Shown here: positions 8,439-17,822 of the stretch, one piece after another
Layout of the letters: every line of letters begins with the position of its first letter
Position numbering within the stretch: position 1 is the stretch's first letter
From: AP-15 sp963724435
GTDB lineage: Bacteria; Pseudomonadota; Alphaproteobacteria; ATCC43930; CGMCC-115725
DNA: 64,000 nucleotides
Direction of reading: 5' to 3'
NCBI GenBank assembly: GCA_963724435.1
Contig: CAVRUN010000015.1
Coordinates: 1 to 64,000, forward strand
Translations under genes and position numbers: made by a program
Notes under the pieces: generated by a model
What the model was told of the DNA's origin: nothing
The model's input: the letters and a program-made list of their open reading frames with translations, nothing else
Databases searched by the model: none

Positions 8439-10500
8439 CCATTTGGCGCGCGGCGCCTTCGTCTACATCCGGCAATCCACCGCCGACCAACTCGCCAACA
8501 ATCATGAGAGCCGGCGCCGTCAGTATGGCCTCGCCGAACGGGCCCGCGCTCTCGGCTGGACCGATGTGACGGTCATCGATGACGATCTCGGTCGCTCGGG
8601 TTCGGGCATCAGCCGCCCCGGCTTTGAGCGGCTGCTTGCGGCGATTTGTGAGAACCGCGTTGGTGCCGTGTTTGCGATCGAAGCGTCGCGTTTGGCGCGC
8701 AACGGGCGTGACTGGCACACCTTGATCGAGTTTTGCGGTCTGGTTGGCACGGTGATCGTTGACGAGGATGGTGTATACGAGCCGCGCCATCCGAATGATC
8801 GCCTGTTGCTGGGTATGAAAGGGACGATGAGCGAGCTTGAGCTGTCTCTCCTGCGCGCCCGCTCGATGGAAGCTCTGAAGCAGAAAGCACGGCGCGGTGA
8901 GCTCTTCTTTACGGTCGCCGTCGGTTACGTGAAAGCCGGCCGCGACAAAATCGAGATCGATCCCGATCTGCGCGTGCGTGAGGCGATATCGCTGGTCTTT
9001 GCTCGTTTTGCTGAGATGCAAAGCATCCGCCAAGTGTTTTTGTCACTTCTCGCCGACCAGATCGCACTGCCGTACATTGACTCCAAAAGCTCAGGGCAAC
9101 GTCAACTACGATGGAAGCTTCCGGTCTACTCGACGGTGGATAATCTTTTGACCAATCCCGTTTATGCTGGGGCTTATGTCTTTGGTCGAACCGGTAGCCG
9201 GACGACGATCGAAAATGGCCGCAAGCGGATCTTGCGCGGCTATCGCAAGGATCGCTCGGACTGGGCGGTCTTGCTCGTCGACCATCACGAGGGTTACTTG
9301 TCTTGGGCGGACTTTGAAAGGAACCAGCGGCTGATCGCCGACAATGCCAACGGCAAAGGCATGATGGTACGCGGCGCGGTGCGGCAAGGGAGAGGCTCTG
9401 CTCGGTGGCCTTCTGCGCTGCGGCCATTGTGGGCGCCGGCTACTGGTCAGCTACAACGGCACGAAGGGCGATATCGGGCGCTATTATTGCGACGCGACCC
9501 GAGGCAATCCCGGAGCTGCCGCCTGTATCTCGTTCGGCGCTCTGAGGGTCGACCAGGCAGTGGGTGTCGAGATCGTGCGATTGCTGCAGCCGCTTGGCGT
9601 TGAAGCGGCGGTCCGTGCGATCACTGACTGCGAACATCAGTGTGGCGAGAAACAACGCCAACTTGAGCTGGCGCTCGAACAGGCGCGGTACGAGGCGGTC
9701 AGGGCGCGGCGGCAATATGATGCAGTCGATCCTGACAATCGCCTTGTCGCTGGCGAACTCGAGCGGCGCTGGAATGTCGCTCTCGCCGCGGTCGACAATC
9801 TGGAGAAGGAGCTGGAGGCACTGATCCGACAACGACCGGTCGCCCTGGGCGCCGAGGAGCGTCAACGTCTGCTGCAAATGGGCGCCGACCTGGAAGCCGC
9901 CTGGCATCATCCGGCGGCAACCGCTGTCACGCGCAAGCGGATCATCCGCACTGTGCTGCGCGAAGTCGTGGCGCGCGTCGAAGATGATCTAATCCATCTG
10001 CTATTGCATTGGCAGGGCGGTGATCACACTCGCATCACCGTACGGAAGAACCGGAGGGGTCAGACGCGTTGGGCGGTCGAGCCTGAAACGACGGCTCTGA
10101 TCCGGGCCTGCGCGCGCTTGATGCCCGACAAGGCGATTGCTGGTATGCTCAACCGAACCGGAAAGCGAACCGGCCGGCTCAACGGATGGACGCAATCGCG
10201 TGTCCGTGGCTTCCGCAATACCCACAGCATTGCAGTCTACGTCGACGGCGAGTGGGCCGAGCGTGGCGAAGTCACATTGACCGAAGCAGCCAGGATACTC
10301 GATCTAAGCCCGATGACCGTGCTGCGCCGGATCCGCACTGGCATGATACCGGCCGAGCAATATTGCAAAGGCGCACCCTGGGTAATCAAGCGCCGGGATA
10401 TTGAAGGTCAGCATCTAGTCGAACGCGTTAAGATGTCCCGCCAAGGTCCATCATCATCAAATCCAGATCAGCGAACCTTGATTTTTCAATGATGTAGAGA
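7957..10500 (+). mobile_element. Serine recombinase/DUF5372-like unit inserted in IS110
   Basis: A 2.5-kb segment holding a DUF5372-like gene and a serine recombinase gene interrupts the IS110 transposase between codons for GVG and GPGQLTALAF. The nine bases GATGAGCAT occur on both sides (7936-7944 and 10501-10509) as a direct repeat, as expected of hybrid att sites or a short target duplication. No terminal inverted repeats were noticed. The unit at the left edge of the window has the same gene pair and also sits beside a cut transposase gene. Exact ends are uncertain by about 20 bases. Confidence 0.7.
8422..10492 (+). pseudogene. Large serine recombinase, frameshifted
   Basis: This is a paralogue of the recombinase at 480-2570. 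The N-terminal part, from ATG 8422, has VYIRQSTADQL (nucleophile Ser), DDDLGRSGSG and ASRLARNGRDW. At about 9388-9393 the sequence CAAGGGAGAGGCTCTG has one base too many relative to the expected QGEALLGGLLRCGHCG. The old frame ends at 9603 in nonsense, while the shifted frame carries the zinc ribbon (RCGHCGRR and YYC), the coiled coil (ARYEAVRARRQYDAVDP) and the C-terminus to 10492. Without the extra base the protein would be 689 residues, close to the 696 of the intact copy. A truncated catalytic domain could still be made but would lack the DNA-binding half. Confidence 0.85.
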
Positions 10501-10875
10501 GATGAGCATCATGGCGTGGGACCGGGCCAACTTACCGCTCTCGCCTTCACGGCGGCTATTGACGATCCTGAGCGCTTCCGACGGTCTCGCGAGATTGGCG
10601 CCTATTTCGGCTTGGTGCCGCGGCGCTATCAGTCGGGCGAGGTCGATTACACCGGCAGCATCTCGAAGTGCGGCGATCGTCGGGTGCGCACCCTCTTGTA
10701 CGAGGCCGCAAACGTCATGTTGACGCGCTACAAGGGACCGCTGAAGCTAAAGGACTGGGCATTGGCGATCGCCAAACGGTCGACGATGCGCAAGGCGCGG
10801 ATCGCGCTCGCCCGTCGTCTGGCCATTATCATGCACGCCATGTTGCGCCACGGCACCGAGTTCAAACCGGTGTAG
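10501..10875 (+). pseudogene. IS110 family transposase, C-terminal part
   Basis: This continues the transposase broken at 7957. It reads GPGQLTALAFTAAIDDPERF, then GAYFGLVPRRYQSGEVDYTG and SISKCGD with the conserved serine of the Tnp20 domain, and ends normally at FKPV. An ATG at 10516 could start a fragment but it would lack the DEDD domain. About 100 bases after the stop presumably hold the right end of the IS; its boundary was not identified. Confidence 0.85.
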
Positions 10876-11362
10876 ACAGGCAGCGCCTACCGGACAGGAG
10901 GTCGAACCGAGCTCCCGAGCGGAGCGACGCCCGAGGGAGGGAGCAGATGACGGCGCCGATTCTGTAGCAGCGGTCGTCGGCCGATTGCGATTTCAACCAA
11001 GCCGCTTTGTACCCAGCTGACCCCATCAAGTGCCACGTCAGCACGTAGAGAACGCAGACACCCGACAGCGTCGATATCGCACATAACCGAGCCGCCGCCC
11101 CTTGACCCATTAGAGAACGATATCGGGCATGAACGCCGGTTCGCGCCGCCGAGCCGGAACGTCCGCTATCGGATCGGTCAGAGGACCTTGGCGGCACCGT
11201 CCCCATCGGCTACAGAGCGCCGGAAACAGCCGTTCGAGTGCTCGATCGAGTATACGCGGACTGGCAATAGCGACCGCCACTGGCTGGTCGGCTTGTTGCG
11301 GGAACGGCTTGCCGGTTTACGAGGCTGTGAACGACCGCGTCGCGCGGCATTGGCGGCCGGGG
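10876..11362. other. Non-coding stretch after IS110
   Basis: The first 100 or so bases are probably the IS110 right end. I see no gene with recognisable features in the remainder; small open frames on both strands lack conserved-looking composition. No tRNA or clear terminator was noticed. Confidence 0.4.
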
Positions 11363-12289
11363 TCAGGGTTTGACCGGGGCGCCTGGCGTTTTTGATGTGG
11401 TCGCGGTCGCGGCGTGGGTCTTCTCAGGGACCTTTACGATCTTGGTGGTCGTGCCACGATTGTCGAATTCGATGTGGACCAAGTAGATGCCGCTTGCGTC
11501 TTTCCCGCGATAATCCCAGCTCTCGGGTATATCCTCGTCCTCATCGCCTGCGTCGGTGCGCCAGGGCTTCCCGAGCAGCGCCTCGACCTGTTTCTCGGTA
11601 GTATGGCCGGGGACTACCGAGGCAAGGGTTTTTGTACTGAACTCTTGCTGCACTCCGAGCTCGGTCGCAGTCGGCGCGGGGAGGCGCTCCAGGCTGATCA
11701 GATCGGCCTTTCCCACGATCAGCTCGCCGTCATCGTGGGCAGGCCCTTGGGTCTGGTGCGGGATGAAGTACCGGAGGTCTCGAAGCGTAACGGCGATGTC
11801 GACGCCGCCGGCGTGATCGATGCTCACCGGCGTCGTCTGGTAGATAAGCACATACCCGGCGGGACCAAACCAGCTCCATGTAACCGCCGGCGTCTCGGCC
11901 AACACGCCTCCGGCGCCACTCCGGTCGCGGAAGGTCGCGCTAAGCGATGCCTCAAGCTGAGCAAAAGTCTTCTTCGCCGGCTGCGCCGGGAGGAGTTGGA
12001 CCGGAACCGTAATGCTGAGCGTGTAGCGGCCGGCCGCCATTTTCGGACACGACCCCATCAGGGTCCGATCCCCCGCGGGCTGCGTCAAGTCCCGCGCCAG
12101 CGCCACCGTGCACGAGGTGCACGCCGCGGATTCGTCGCCGGCGGATGCACATCTCCCTAGTAGGATCAGCGGTTTGCCGGTTGCCTGTGGCGCGCCCTGC
12201 GCCGCGACCAGCGGCACGCTGAGAGCCGCCGCGCCGATCAGAAGAAATGCAAAATTCTGCACCTTCACCACTCCGAAATGCGCCAGCAA
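11363..12289 (-). CDS. Exported protein with BamE/SmpA-like C-terminal domain
   Basis: A 308-residue protein with an N-terminal signal peptide (hydrophobic FAFLLIGAAALSVPLVAA, probable cleavage near AQG). The middle contains a Cys-rich stretch (CASAGDESAACTSCTVAL) followed by a beta-rich region. Residues about 220-290 (ASVVPGHTTEKQVEALLGKP, then SWDYRG and VHIEFDNRGTTTKIV) resemble the SmpA/OmlA/BamE fold, found in outer-membrane assembly lipoproteins and in other envelope proteins. No lipobox is evident, so it is predicted to be periplasmic. It follows the LVIVD-repeat gene on the same strand with about 100 bases between them and may be co-transcribed. Function is unknown. Confidence 0.7.
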   Translation of the reverse strand: MLAHFGVVKVQNFAFLLIGAAALSVPLVAAQGAPQATGKPLILLGRCASAGDESAACTSCTVALARDLTQPAGDRTLMGSCPKMAAGRYTLSITVPVQLLPAQPAKKTFAQLEASLSATFRDRSGAGGVLAETPAVTWSWFGPAGYVLIYQTTPVSIDHAGGVDIAVTLRDLRYFIPHQTQGPAHDDGELIVGKADLISLERLPAPTATELGVQQEFSTKTLASVVPGHTTEKQVEALLGKPWRTDAGDEDEDIPESWDYRGKDASGIYLVHIEFDNRGTTTKIVKVPEKTHAATATTSKTPGAPVKP

Positions 12290-12391
12290 TCGCCAAGCTC
12301 TATCGGAAATGAGGGGCTGACGGGAGCCCGCCGAAGCTGTCGCAATGACAAGCTTCGGGCGCGGCCCGGTCGGCCCGTGCGGGACAATCCA

Positions 12392-14326
12392 TCATTGAGA
12401 ATTGTGGGTGTCGTTCATCCCCCCTTCGGCGCCTTGTCCCGTGATGACCTGCGCGGCGTTGCCCGTCAACCGGAGGACCGTCACCCCCGAGCCGGCGCGA
12501 TCCATGTTGTAGATATAGCCCCGGTCGTCCACTTCCCCGAGGTCGGAAAAGGTCTCCTTCGGGCAGTAGGTCGTCGGTAGGATCCCACCAGCACTAGCGC
12601 AATTCGGCAGAGTGTTGCCGTTCGGGGCCTGGATGAAGTAGGCGATTCGTCTGGGGCTGGTCGGGTCGCGAATGTCCCAGACCTGCACCCCGGCGTTGAA
12701 ATATGCCGCGACGATGATCTTGCCGTAATAGGGAGCATAGATTTCCCGATTAAGCTCATGGATCCCGAAGCGCGCGCCCTTTTCGCAGAAATTGCCCGGG
12801 AACTGGCCGAGCGCCAAGGTCGCAAACGGCCAGATCGCTTGGGTGAGGTTGCCGTTAGCGTTCACCGTTGGGGTGATGTCGAGCAGCGTCGGGTTCTTCC
12901 AATCCTGCGGTGCGCAGTCGTTGGCGGTCTGCTCCGACGTGATCGCCAGCAGATCCCATGTTTGCGGCGTGCCGGCGAGCGAACTCGCTACCCAGTTCGT
13001 CTGTGTTTCCGGGATCGGGACCCCGAAGATCGGGATCGAGGTATGCGCCCCCTGCGACGGTTTCATCGTGACGTAGCTGATCTGCGGATAAAGCAGGTCA
13101 GCCTGGGTCGGAAAGTTCGCGCAACTCCCCGAAGCATTTGGGTTCTCCGATGTTTCACAGCCATACACTAGCTTATCCCGATCGGTGATCTGGACCACGC
13201 CGTCCTGGCCGACCCCGTAAGGGAAATAGACCTCATGTAGTACAGGCGGGTTGGCGGGATAGCCTACACTTGTGTTTACATTGTATAGGCCGGCCGAGTA
13301 CGCCTGATGGACGCCGCCGGGGGGATTGGTGAAGCCCTCATAGCAGTTGCCCCCGGGGGCATTGTAACAGCTTACATAGCCGGCCGAACTGGCTGCTCCC
13401 GGCTGCTGCCCGACCAGCCCCCACTCGCGGATGAAGACCGGATTGTGCGGATCATGCAGATCGAAGATGTAGATGTGCTGCTTCGACCCGCTTTCGTTCC
13501 AAACAGGGAAACCGTCATCGTCCGACTGGGCGATCATGTAAGCGATGCCGGTGTCGCACTCCCACCAGATGTGGTGGTTGGCGGTCAGAAATTGATTGTT
13601 CGTTAAACTGGCGCCCTTGTTCGTCGTAGTCACGCCCTGGGCGGTTGCTTGCATTGACGGGCCACCGAGCAGGACGCTGATGATGAACGGCGCCTGCGGA
13701 TTGGTGACGTCCCAGATCTCCTGATTCAGCGATCCGCTGTGCCGGATCATGAACCAACGGTTCGAGATATTTTGCAACTCGGTCCCGCCCTGCACCAGCG
13801 TGTTGCCGCCGCATACGGCGACATGCGTCGCGCCGCTGCCGCGGGTGTTGCTGGTCGGGAAGATCGACGCGATGTGATGAACATAAACCGGGTTTGCCGG
13901 GTTCGTCACGTCGATGAGCGAAGTGCCGTTGCTCTCGGTTTGGTCGGTAAGCGGGTTCAAAGCCGAGCCCGGGCTGTTGGCGACGTAGGCGATGTAGCGG
14001 CCGTTTTGGTCCTCGATCCAGCCGTCGTCGGAACTGGCGCGGCCTTGGTTCTTGTTAAACCCGACCACCTGCATGTTCCAGATCGACTGCTGGTCAAAGC
14101 CCTTCGGCGGGGGCGGAATGTCCGGCGGCAGGCCGGCAGCCCCCTCGTTCCCTAGGGTCTCTGTGACCGTCGGAACGTAGGGCCCATCAGGGAGATAAGG
14201 TCCCGGATGTCTCCCGAAAGTTGAAGGTCCGATATAAGATCCATTATATTGCGCCCAAGCTTGGCTTGCCAGTCCGATTGTAATTGTAACAGCAAGCGAC
14301 AGCCAAAAGGCCGGTTTGCGCGTCAT
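12392..14326 (-). CDS. Secreted LVIVD-repeat protein
   Basis: A 644-residue exported protein with a signal peptide (LAVTITIGLASQAWA, cleaved before QYNG). The mature part holds several LVIVD-type beta-propeller repeats of the form [hydrophobic]-D-V-x-N-P-x-x-P: SLIDVTNPANPVYVHHI, EIWDVTNPQAPFIIS, IYIFDLHDPHNPVFIREW and VQVWDIRDPTSPRRIAYF. The spacing and aromatic content suggest a surface or periplasmic propeller, a fold often used for binding. Several cysteines (about eight in the mature region) could form disulphides. No catalytic motif is recognised. The AT-rich segment upstream (14330-14400) probably holds the promoter of this gene and the BamE-like gene behind it. Confidence 0.75.
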   Translation of the reverse strand: MTRKPAFWLSLAVTITIGLASQAWAQYNGSYIGPSTFGRHPGPYLPDGPYVPTVTETLGNEGAAGLPPDIPPPPKGFDQQSIWNMQVVGFNKNQGRASSDDGWIEDQNGRYIAYVANSPGSALNPLTDQTESNGTSLIDVTNPANPVYVHHIASIFPTSNTRGSGATHVAVCGGNTLVQGGTELQNISNRWFMIRHSGSLNQEIWDVTNPQAPFIISVLLGGPSMQATAQGVTTTNKGASLTNNQFLTANHHIWWECDTGIAYMIAQSDDDGFPVWNESGSKQHIYIFDLHDPHNPVFIREWGLVGQQPGAASSAGYVSCYNAPGGNCYEGFTNPPGGVHQAYSAGLYNVNTSVGYPANPPVLHEVYFPYGVGQDGVVQITDRDKLVYGCETSENPNASGSCANFPTQADLLYPQISYVTMKPSQGAHTSIPIFGVPIPETQTNWVASSLAGTPQTWDLLAITSEQTANDCAPQDWKNPTLLDITPTVNANGNLTQAIWPFATLALGQFPGNFCEKGARFGIHELNREIYAPYYGKIIVAAYFNAGVQVWDIRDPTSPRRIAYFIQAPNGNTLPNCASAGGILPTTYCPKETFSDLGEVDDRGYIYNMDRAGSGVTVLRLTGNAAQVITGQGAEGGMNDTHNSQ

Positions 14327-14746
14327 GGCAATTACCCTCCCAAAACGCTTTTTTGGAACGTCAGGTTGTGAAGTTAGCGGGTACCGGTTTTATGGTGTCA
14401 AGCGCAAAGCGTAATATGTCAGAAACCCGCGGCGGAGAAGCGCAATCTAGCCCGACCGACCAGCGAGAAACGCCTGTGCCGCGGGTCTGGAGCAGACCAG
14501 CCATCACCGATATATGCGCAGGTTGGAAGATCTAGGCGATGGCTCTTGTCACTGAAGTTGACCTATTAACACTCGACCGGGCGCGCTGGACCAAGCGCCC
14601 GCTTCCCAGTCTCCCAAATCTCCCACCGGGCTCGGGCAAGGCCCGGAATGGGGCATGAAGAGCGGTTCCCGCGCGCGGGCTGAGCGACCGTCTGGGTTTC
14701 GAAAGCGGGCAGTGGCTTGTTGATGATAGGTGACGTCGGCTCTTGG
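14327..14746. other. Intergenic stretch upstream of LVIVD gene
   Basis: No supported gene lies in these 420 bases. The part nearest 14327 should contain the promoter and ribosome site of the minus-strand LVIVD gene. The rest borders the integrase remnant and may be island junction DNA; no repeat or att site was identified. Confidence 0.4.
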
Positions 14747-15766
14747 TCAGGTTCTCAGCCTTTTGCGCGTTCCTGCGCGTAAAGTTCGCGGCCGAAATCC
14801 CAGAGCCGCGGGCTTTCTCCGCTTATTGCGCGGGTTCTTGAACTCTCCCGGGAGTGCCAGCGGAAGGGGATGCGCTAGCGCGGTCATCGCCTTGTCGATG
14901 TGGGTGTCGTGCACATGCGCATAACGCAGCACCATTGCCAATACCTTGTGGCCGCTGATTTTCGGCACCGTCGGCAGATCCACCCCGGCTTTGATCAGCT
15001 TGGTGATGGCGGTATGTCGCATCGTGTGGGGAGTGAGCTTGCCCCGCAGACCGGCGCGTTTGACGGCGTCATTGAACGGGCGGTTCATCGTGGCGAGGTG
15101 ACCGCTGCTGCTGTCGGCATGCGGCGATGGGAAGATCCAGCCTTGCCGATTCTCGCGCATTGTCCGTTCGTGTTCGAGGATGCGGACGAGCTCGGCCGTC
15201 AGGGGCTGGGTACGCCGACCACCTTTAGCCTTCGGAATGAACTGGCGCAGCTGGACAAAGTTGATCTGGTCGAAACGCGAAGCCAGGATCGTGCCCGCGG
15301 CGGCGCCCTCTGCCTTCCGCGCCTTTTTATAGCGGTCGATCGCAAACTCGGTGATCTGGTCGAGCCGCTGGGCGCCAAAGAATTTGGTCAAATGGCTTTT
15401 TACGCAAAGGTGGCGGCGCTTGACCTTTAAATTTTTGCCGTCGGATTGGATCAGCCGTTCGAGGTATTGCGGCGCCGCGGCGGCTACGGTGAGGGCGAGT
15501 TTACGTCCCTTTGGCAGAGATAGCCGGCCGGCCCGGGCGCCGCTGCGGGCTTTCTCCCAAAACTCTTCGCATTGCGTCAGCGTTACGTTGGCGCTGGCAA
15601 AGCCGATCGCCCGGTGAATGCGGCGGCCGTCCACCATGGCATTGACGAAGTAGCGGATATCGCGGTTGGCCGTGCACTCGGCAATGATGCCGTTTTCACG
15701 CAGGCTCTCGCCGGGCTGCAGCTGTTTGATTGCCGCGCGCGTAAGGCGGCGAAAGCGGATGCTCAT
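14747..15766 (-). pseudogene. Tyrosine recombinase/integrase with internal deletion
   Basis: The 339-residue frame starts like a phage integrase (arm-binding and core-binding regions, ending FAIDRYKKARKAEGAAAGTI). It then jumps directly to LRQFIPKAKGGRRTQPLTAE, the end of the first catalytic segment. The portion that normally carries the first catalytic arginine, about 60-90 residues, is missing. The second catalytic box is present (HTMRHTAITKL, GHKVLAMVLRYAHV with Tyr). Without the arm-I arginine it should be inactive. It lies divergent from a terminase/integrase chimera and marks a decayed prophage or island. Confidence 0.75.
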
Positions 15767-15950
15767 GTCGATTCCTTTCTGTTGCGGGGCTTTTTTGTCG
15801 GGATGGTTCGTGCAACCGGTCTTGCTGGGGGCCGTTCTGTTTCAGGCAGGGTAGTGGCGTCCTGGCGCCGGTGCTCGGGGCGTTGATCGTGTCCGGCTGG
15901 AGATCGAGTGTGACCTCGCGCTCGACCCGGTCGAGGCTGCGGCCGAGGCG

Positions 15951-16917
15951 ATGCGGGAGGACGCCCGCGAGGATTTGAGCCGGTTTATCGGGCTGATAAT
16001 GCCGGATATCCGTCCGGCCGTTCATCACAAGCTGCTGATCGCCAAGCTCGAGGCCGTGGCGCGCGGCAAGATCAAGCGGTTAATGATTTTTCTGCCCCCC
16101 GGGCGCGGCCAAGTCGACTTATGCGTCGATCCTGTTTCCCCCTTGGTACATGGGCCGCCACCCGACCCACCCGGTAATCGCTGCAAGCCACGCCAAGGAG
16201 CTCGCCGAGCGCTTTGGCCGGCGTGTACGCAACATCGTCAACTCGCCGATCTACCGGGACATCTTTGGCTTTGGCTTAGGAGAAGAAAGCGGTGCCGCCG
16301 GCCGCTGGGAAACGGCGCGAGGCGGCGAATATTACGCGGTCGGCGTCGATGGCTCGGTGACGGGACGGCGCGCCGCCCTCGGCATTATCGACGACCCGGT
16401 CAAAGGCCGCGCCGAAGCCGATAGCCCGACGATCCGCAACCACGCCTGGGAGTGGTACAAGAGCGATTTCTGGACCCGTCTGCTGCCCGATGCTGGGGTG
16501 ATCTACATTGGCACCCGCTGGCACGACGACGATCTCGCCGGCCGGCTGCTCGAAGAGCAGAAGGCGGGTGGCGAGCAATGGGAGGTGGTGTCGATCCCGG
16601 CGGTTGCGGTCGAGGGCCGCGCGTTGCGCCAGCTGCGCTGCGACTGGCCCGCGGGCCAGTTCGTCTTTCAGACCGAACGCGGCGGACCAATGACCCCGGC
16701 CGGGTTTCGCAAGACCCTGGCGGCGATCGGCAAGGCCGCCGGTTTCGACTGGCTCGTACATCCGCACTCGCTGCGTCACAGCACGGGTTACGCGCTGGCC
16801 AACAAGGGCGTCGATACACGGACGTTGCAGCATTATCTCGGGCATCGCTGCATCGAGCACACGGTGCGCTACAGCGAGCTCGCTGCCGATCGCTTCGCCG
16901 GCTTGTGGCAGGATTAA
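15951..16917 (+). pseudogene. Chimera of phage terminase large subunit and integrase C-terminus
   Basis: The 5' part is a phage terminase: MREDAREDLSRFIGLIMPDI in one frame, then after a run of six C at 16095-16100 the next frame gives AKSTYASILFPPWYMG (a Walker A-type loop), SHAKELAERFGRRVRNI, LGIIDDPVKGRAEADS (Walker B-like) and VIYIGTRWHDDDLAGRLLEE. Restoring five C gives the expected PPGAAKST. At about 16600 the same frame passes into a tyrosine integrase end: FVFQTERGGPMTPAGFRKTL, HPHSLRHSTGYALANKG, YLGHRCIEHTVRYSEL. The nuclease half of the terminase and the front of the integrase are lost. The reading frame from 16150 to 16917 is open, so a 255-residue hybrid could be made, but function is not expected. 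Confidence 0.8.
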
Positions 16918-17139
16918 CGAATACCGGATCGCACCGGAGATCACCCTGGCCGGACCGAAGCGAACTTTGAATAGCTGCAGCAATCGGTGCGGTTGACCTC
17001 GGCGAGGGCGACATGGATCAACACCTCTCGACCTGTGGTCCGGTGCTAGGCGTGTGGTCGTTACGAGCGTGTACACCCCGTGCGGGATACTGAGCGCCGC
17101 GGCGTGCTGCCTCGAATCGTTTCCGATTAGGACGGGCGG

Positions 17140-17376
17140 ATGAAAACAGCCAAACGATCGATCTGCCCAGGCGACATAGCCGTCCTGAAGGACGGGCGCC
17201 ATGGGCGCATCAGAATTGTGATTGGCGGTACACGGGGACGTGTGTGCGCGGTCGCAGTCGCGATCGATGAGGAAAAGTTTCGGGTCATCCCACTACAGCT
17301 ACGCGATGTGATCCCGGATTTACGATCTGAATGGCGCGAACGCCTTCGGCGGAACCATCGCCTGTCCTGGCGATAA
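17140..17376 (+). CDS. Small hypothetical protein
   Basis: A 78-residue frame starting ATG 17140, with a weak purine-rich site (AGGACGGGCGG) immediately upstream. It is basic, begins with GDIAVLKDGRHGRIRIV, faintly like a KOW/SH3-type strand pattern, and has no membrane segment. I do not recognise it. Since it lies in decayed island DNA it could be a random frame. Confidence 0.3.
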   Translation: MKTAKRSICPGDIAVLKDGRHGRIRIVIGGTRGRVCAVAVAIDEEKFRVIPLQLRDVIPDLRSEWRERLRRNHRLSWR

Positions 17377-17822
17377 CGACAGTGGGAGGGATGCTGCGAG
17401 CTGATTACAGCTTGTTGGGTGAAAGAGTCAGTTCCACCTCAATAAGCCGACAATCCGCGCGTCCAAATTAATCGTCTCTTGGGTGCCAAGAGCCGACATC
17501 CGCGGACGAACCGACGTCCCCCGGGAAGAGTAGCCGAATACGGCGTCGGCAAATTCAGAAGGAGTTCGACTGGCGGGCGGAAATTCGCTACCCCCGTCTA
17601 GGCCCAAATTGGTGTTGCTGGCTCTAATCGTACGAAGGATCGCGAACTCCTTGGGTTCGGCTACCGCTATGTCATCGCCTGCCCGTCAGGGGGAGGCAAT
17701 ACGGATAGCCGTATGTTGCCGTCGCGCCTGCACTCGTTGCGTCGTACCAGTAAACCCGTCGCGCCTGGTGACGCCGCAACCGGTGGAGGCCGAAAAGGGC
17801 ATTTAAACGTCTACCCGAGCCC
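17377..17822. other. Non-coding stretch between island remnant and MFS pseudogene
   Basis: I see no supported gene in these 446 bases; short frames present look like chance. The segment is downstream of the broken MFS gene (minus strand). No repeat or structured RNA was recognised. Confidence 0.4.

Noticed and set aside
10862..11206. A 114-codon minus-strand frame after IS110
   Set aside because: It has a chance hydrophobic patch only, no ribosome site and unlikely composition.
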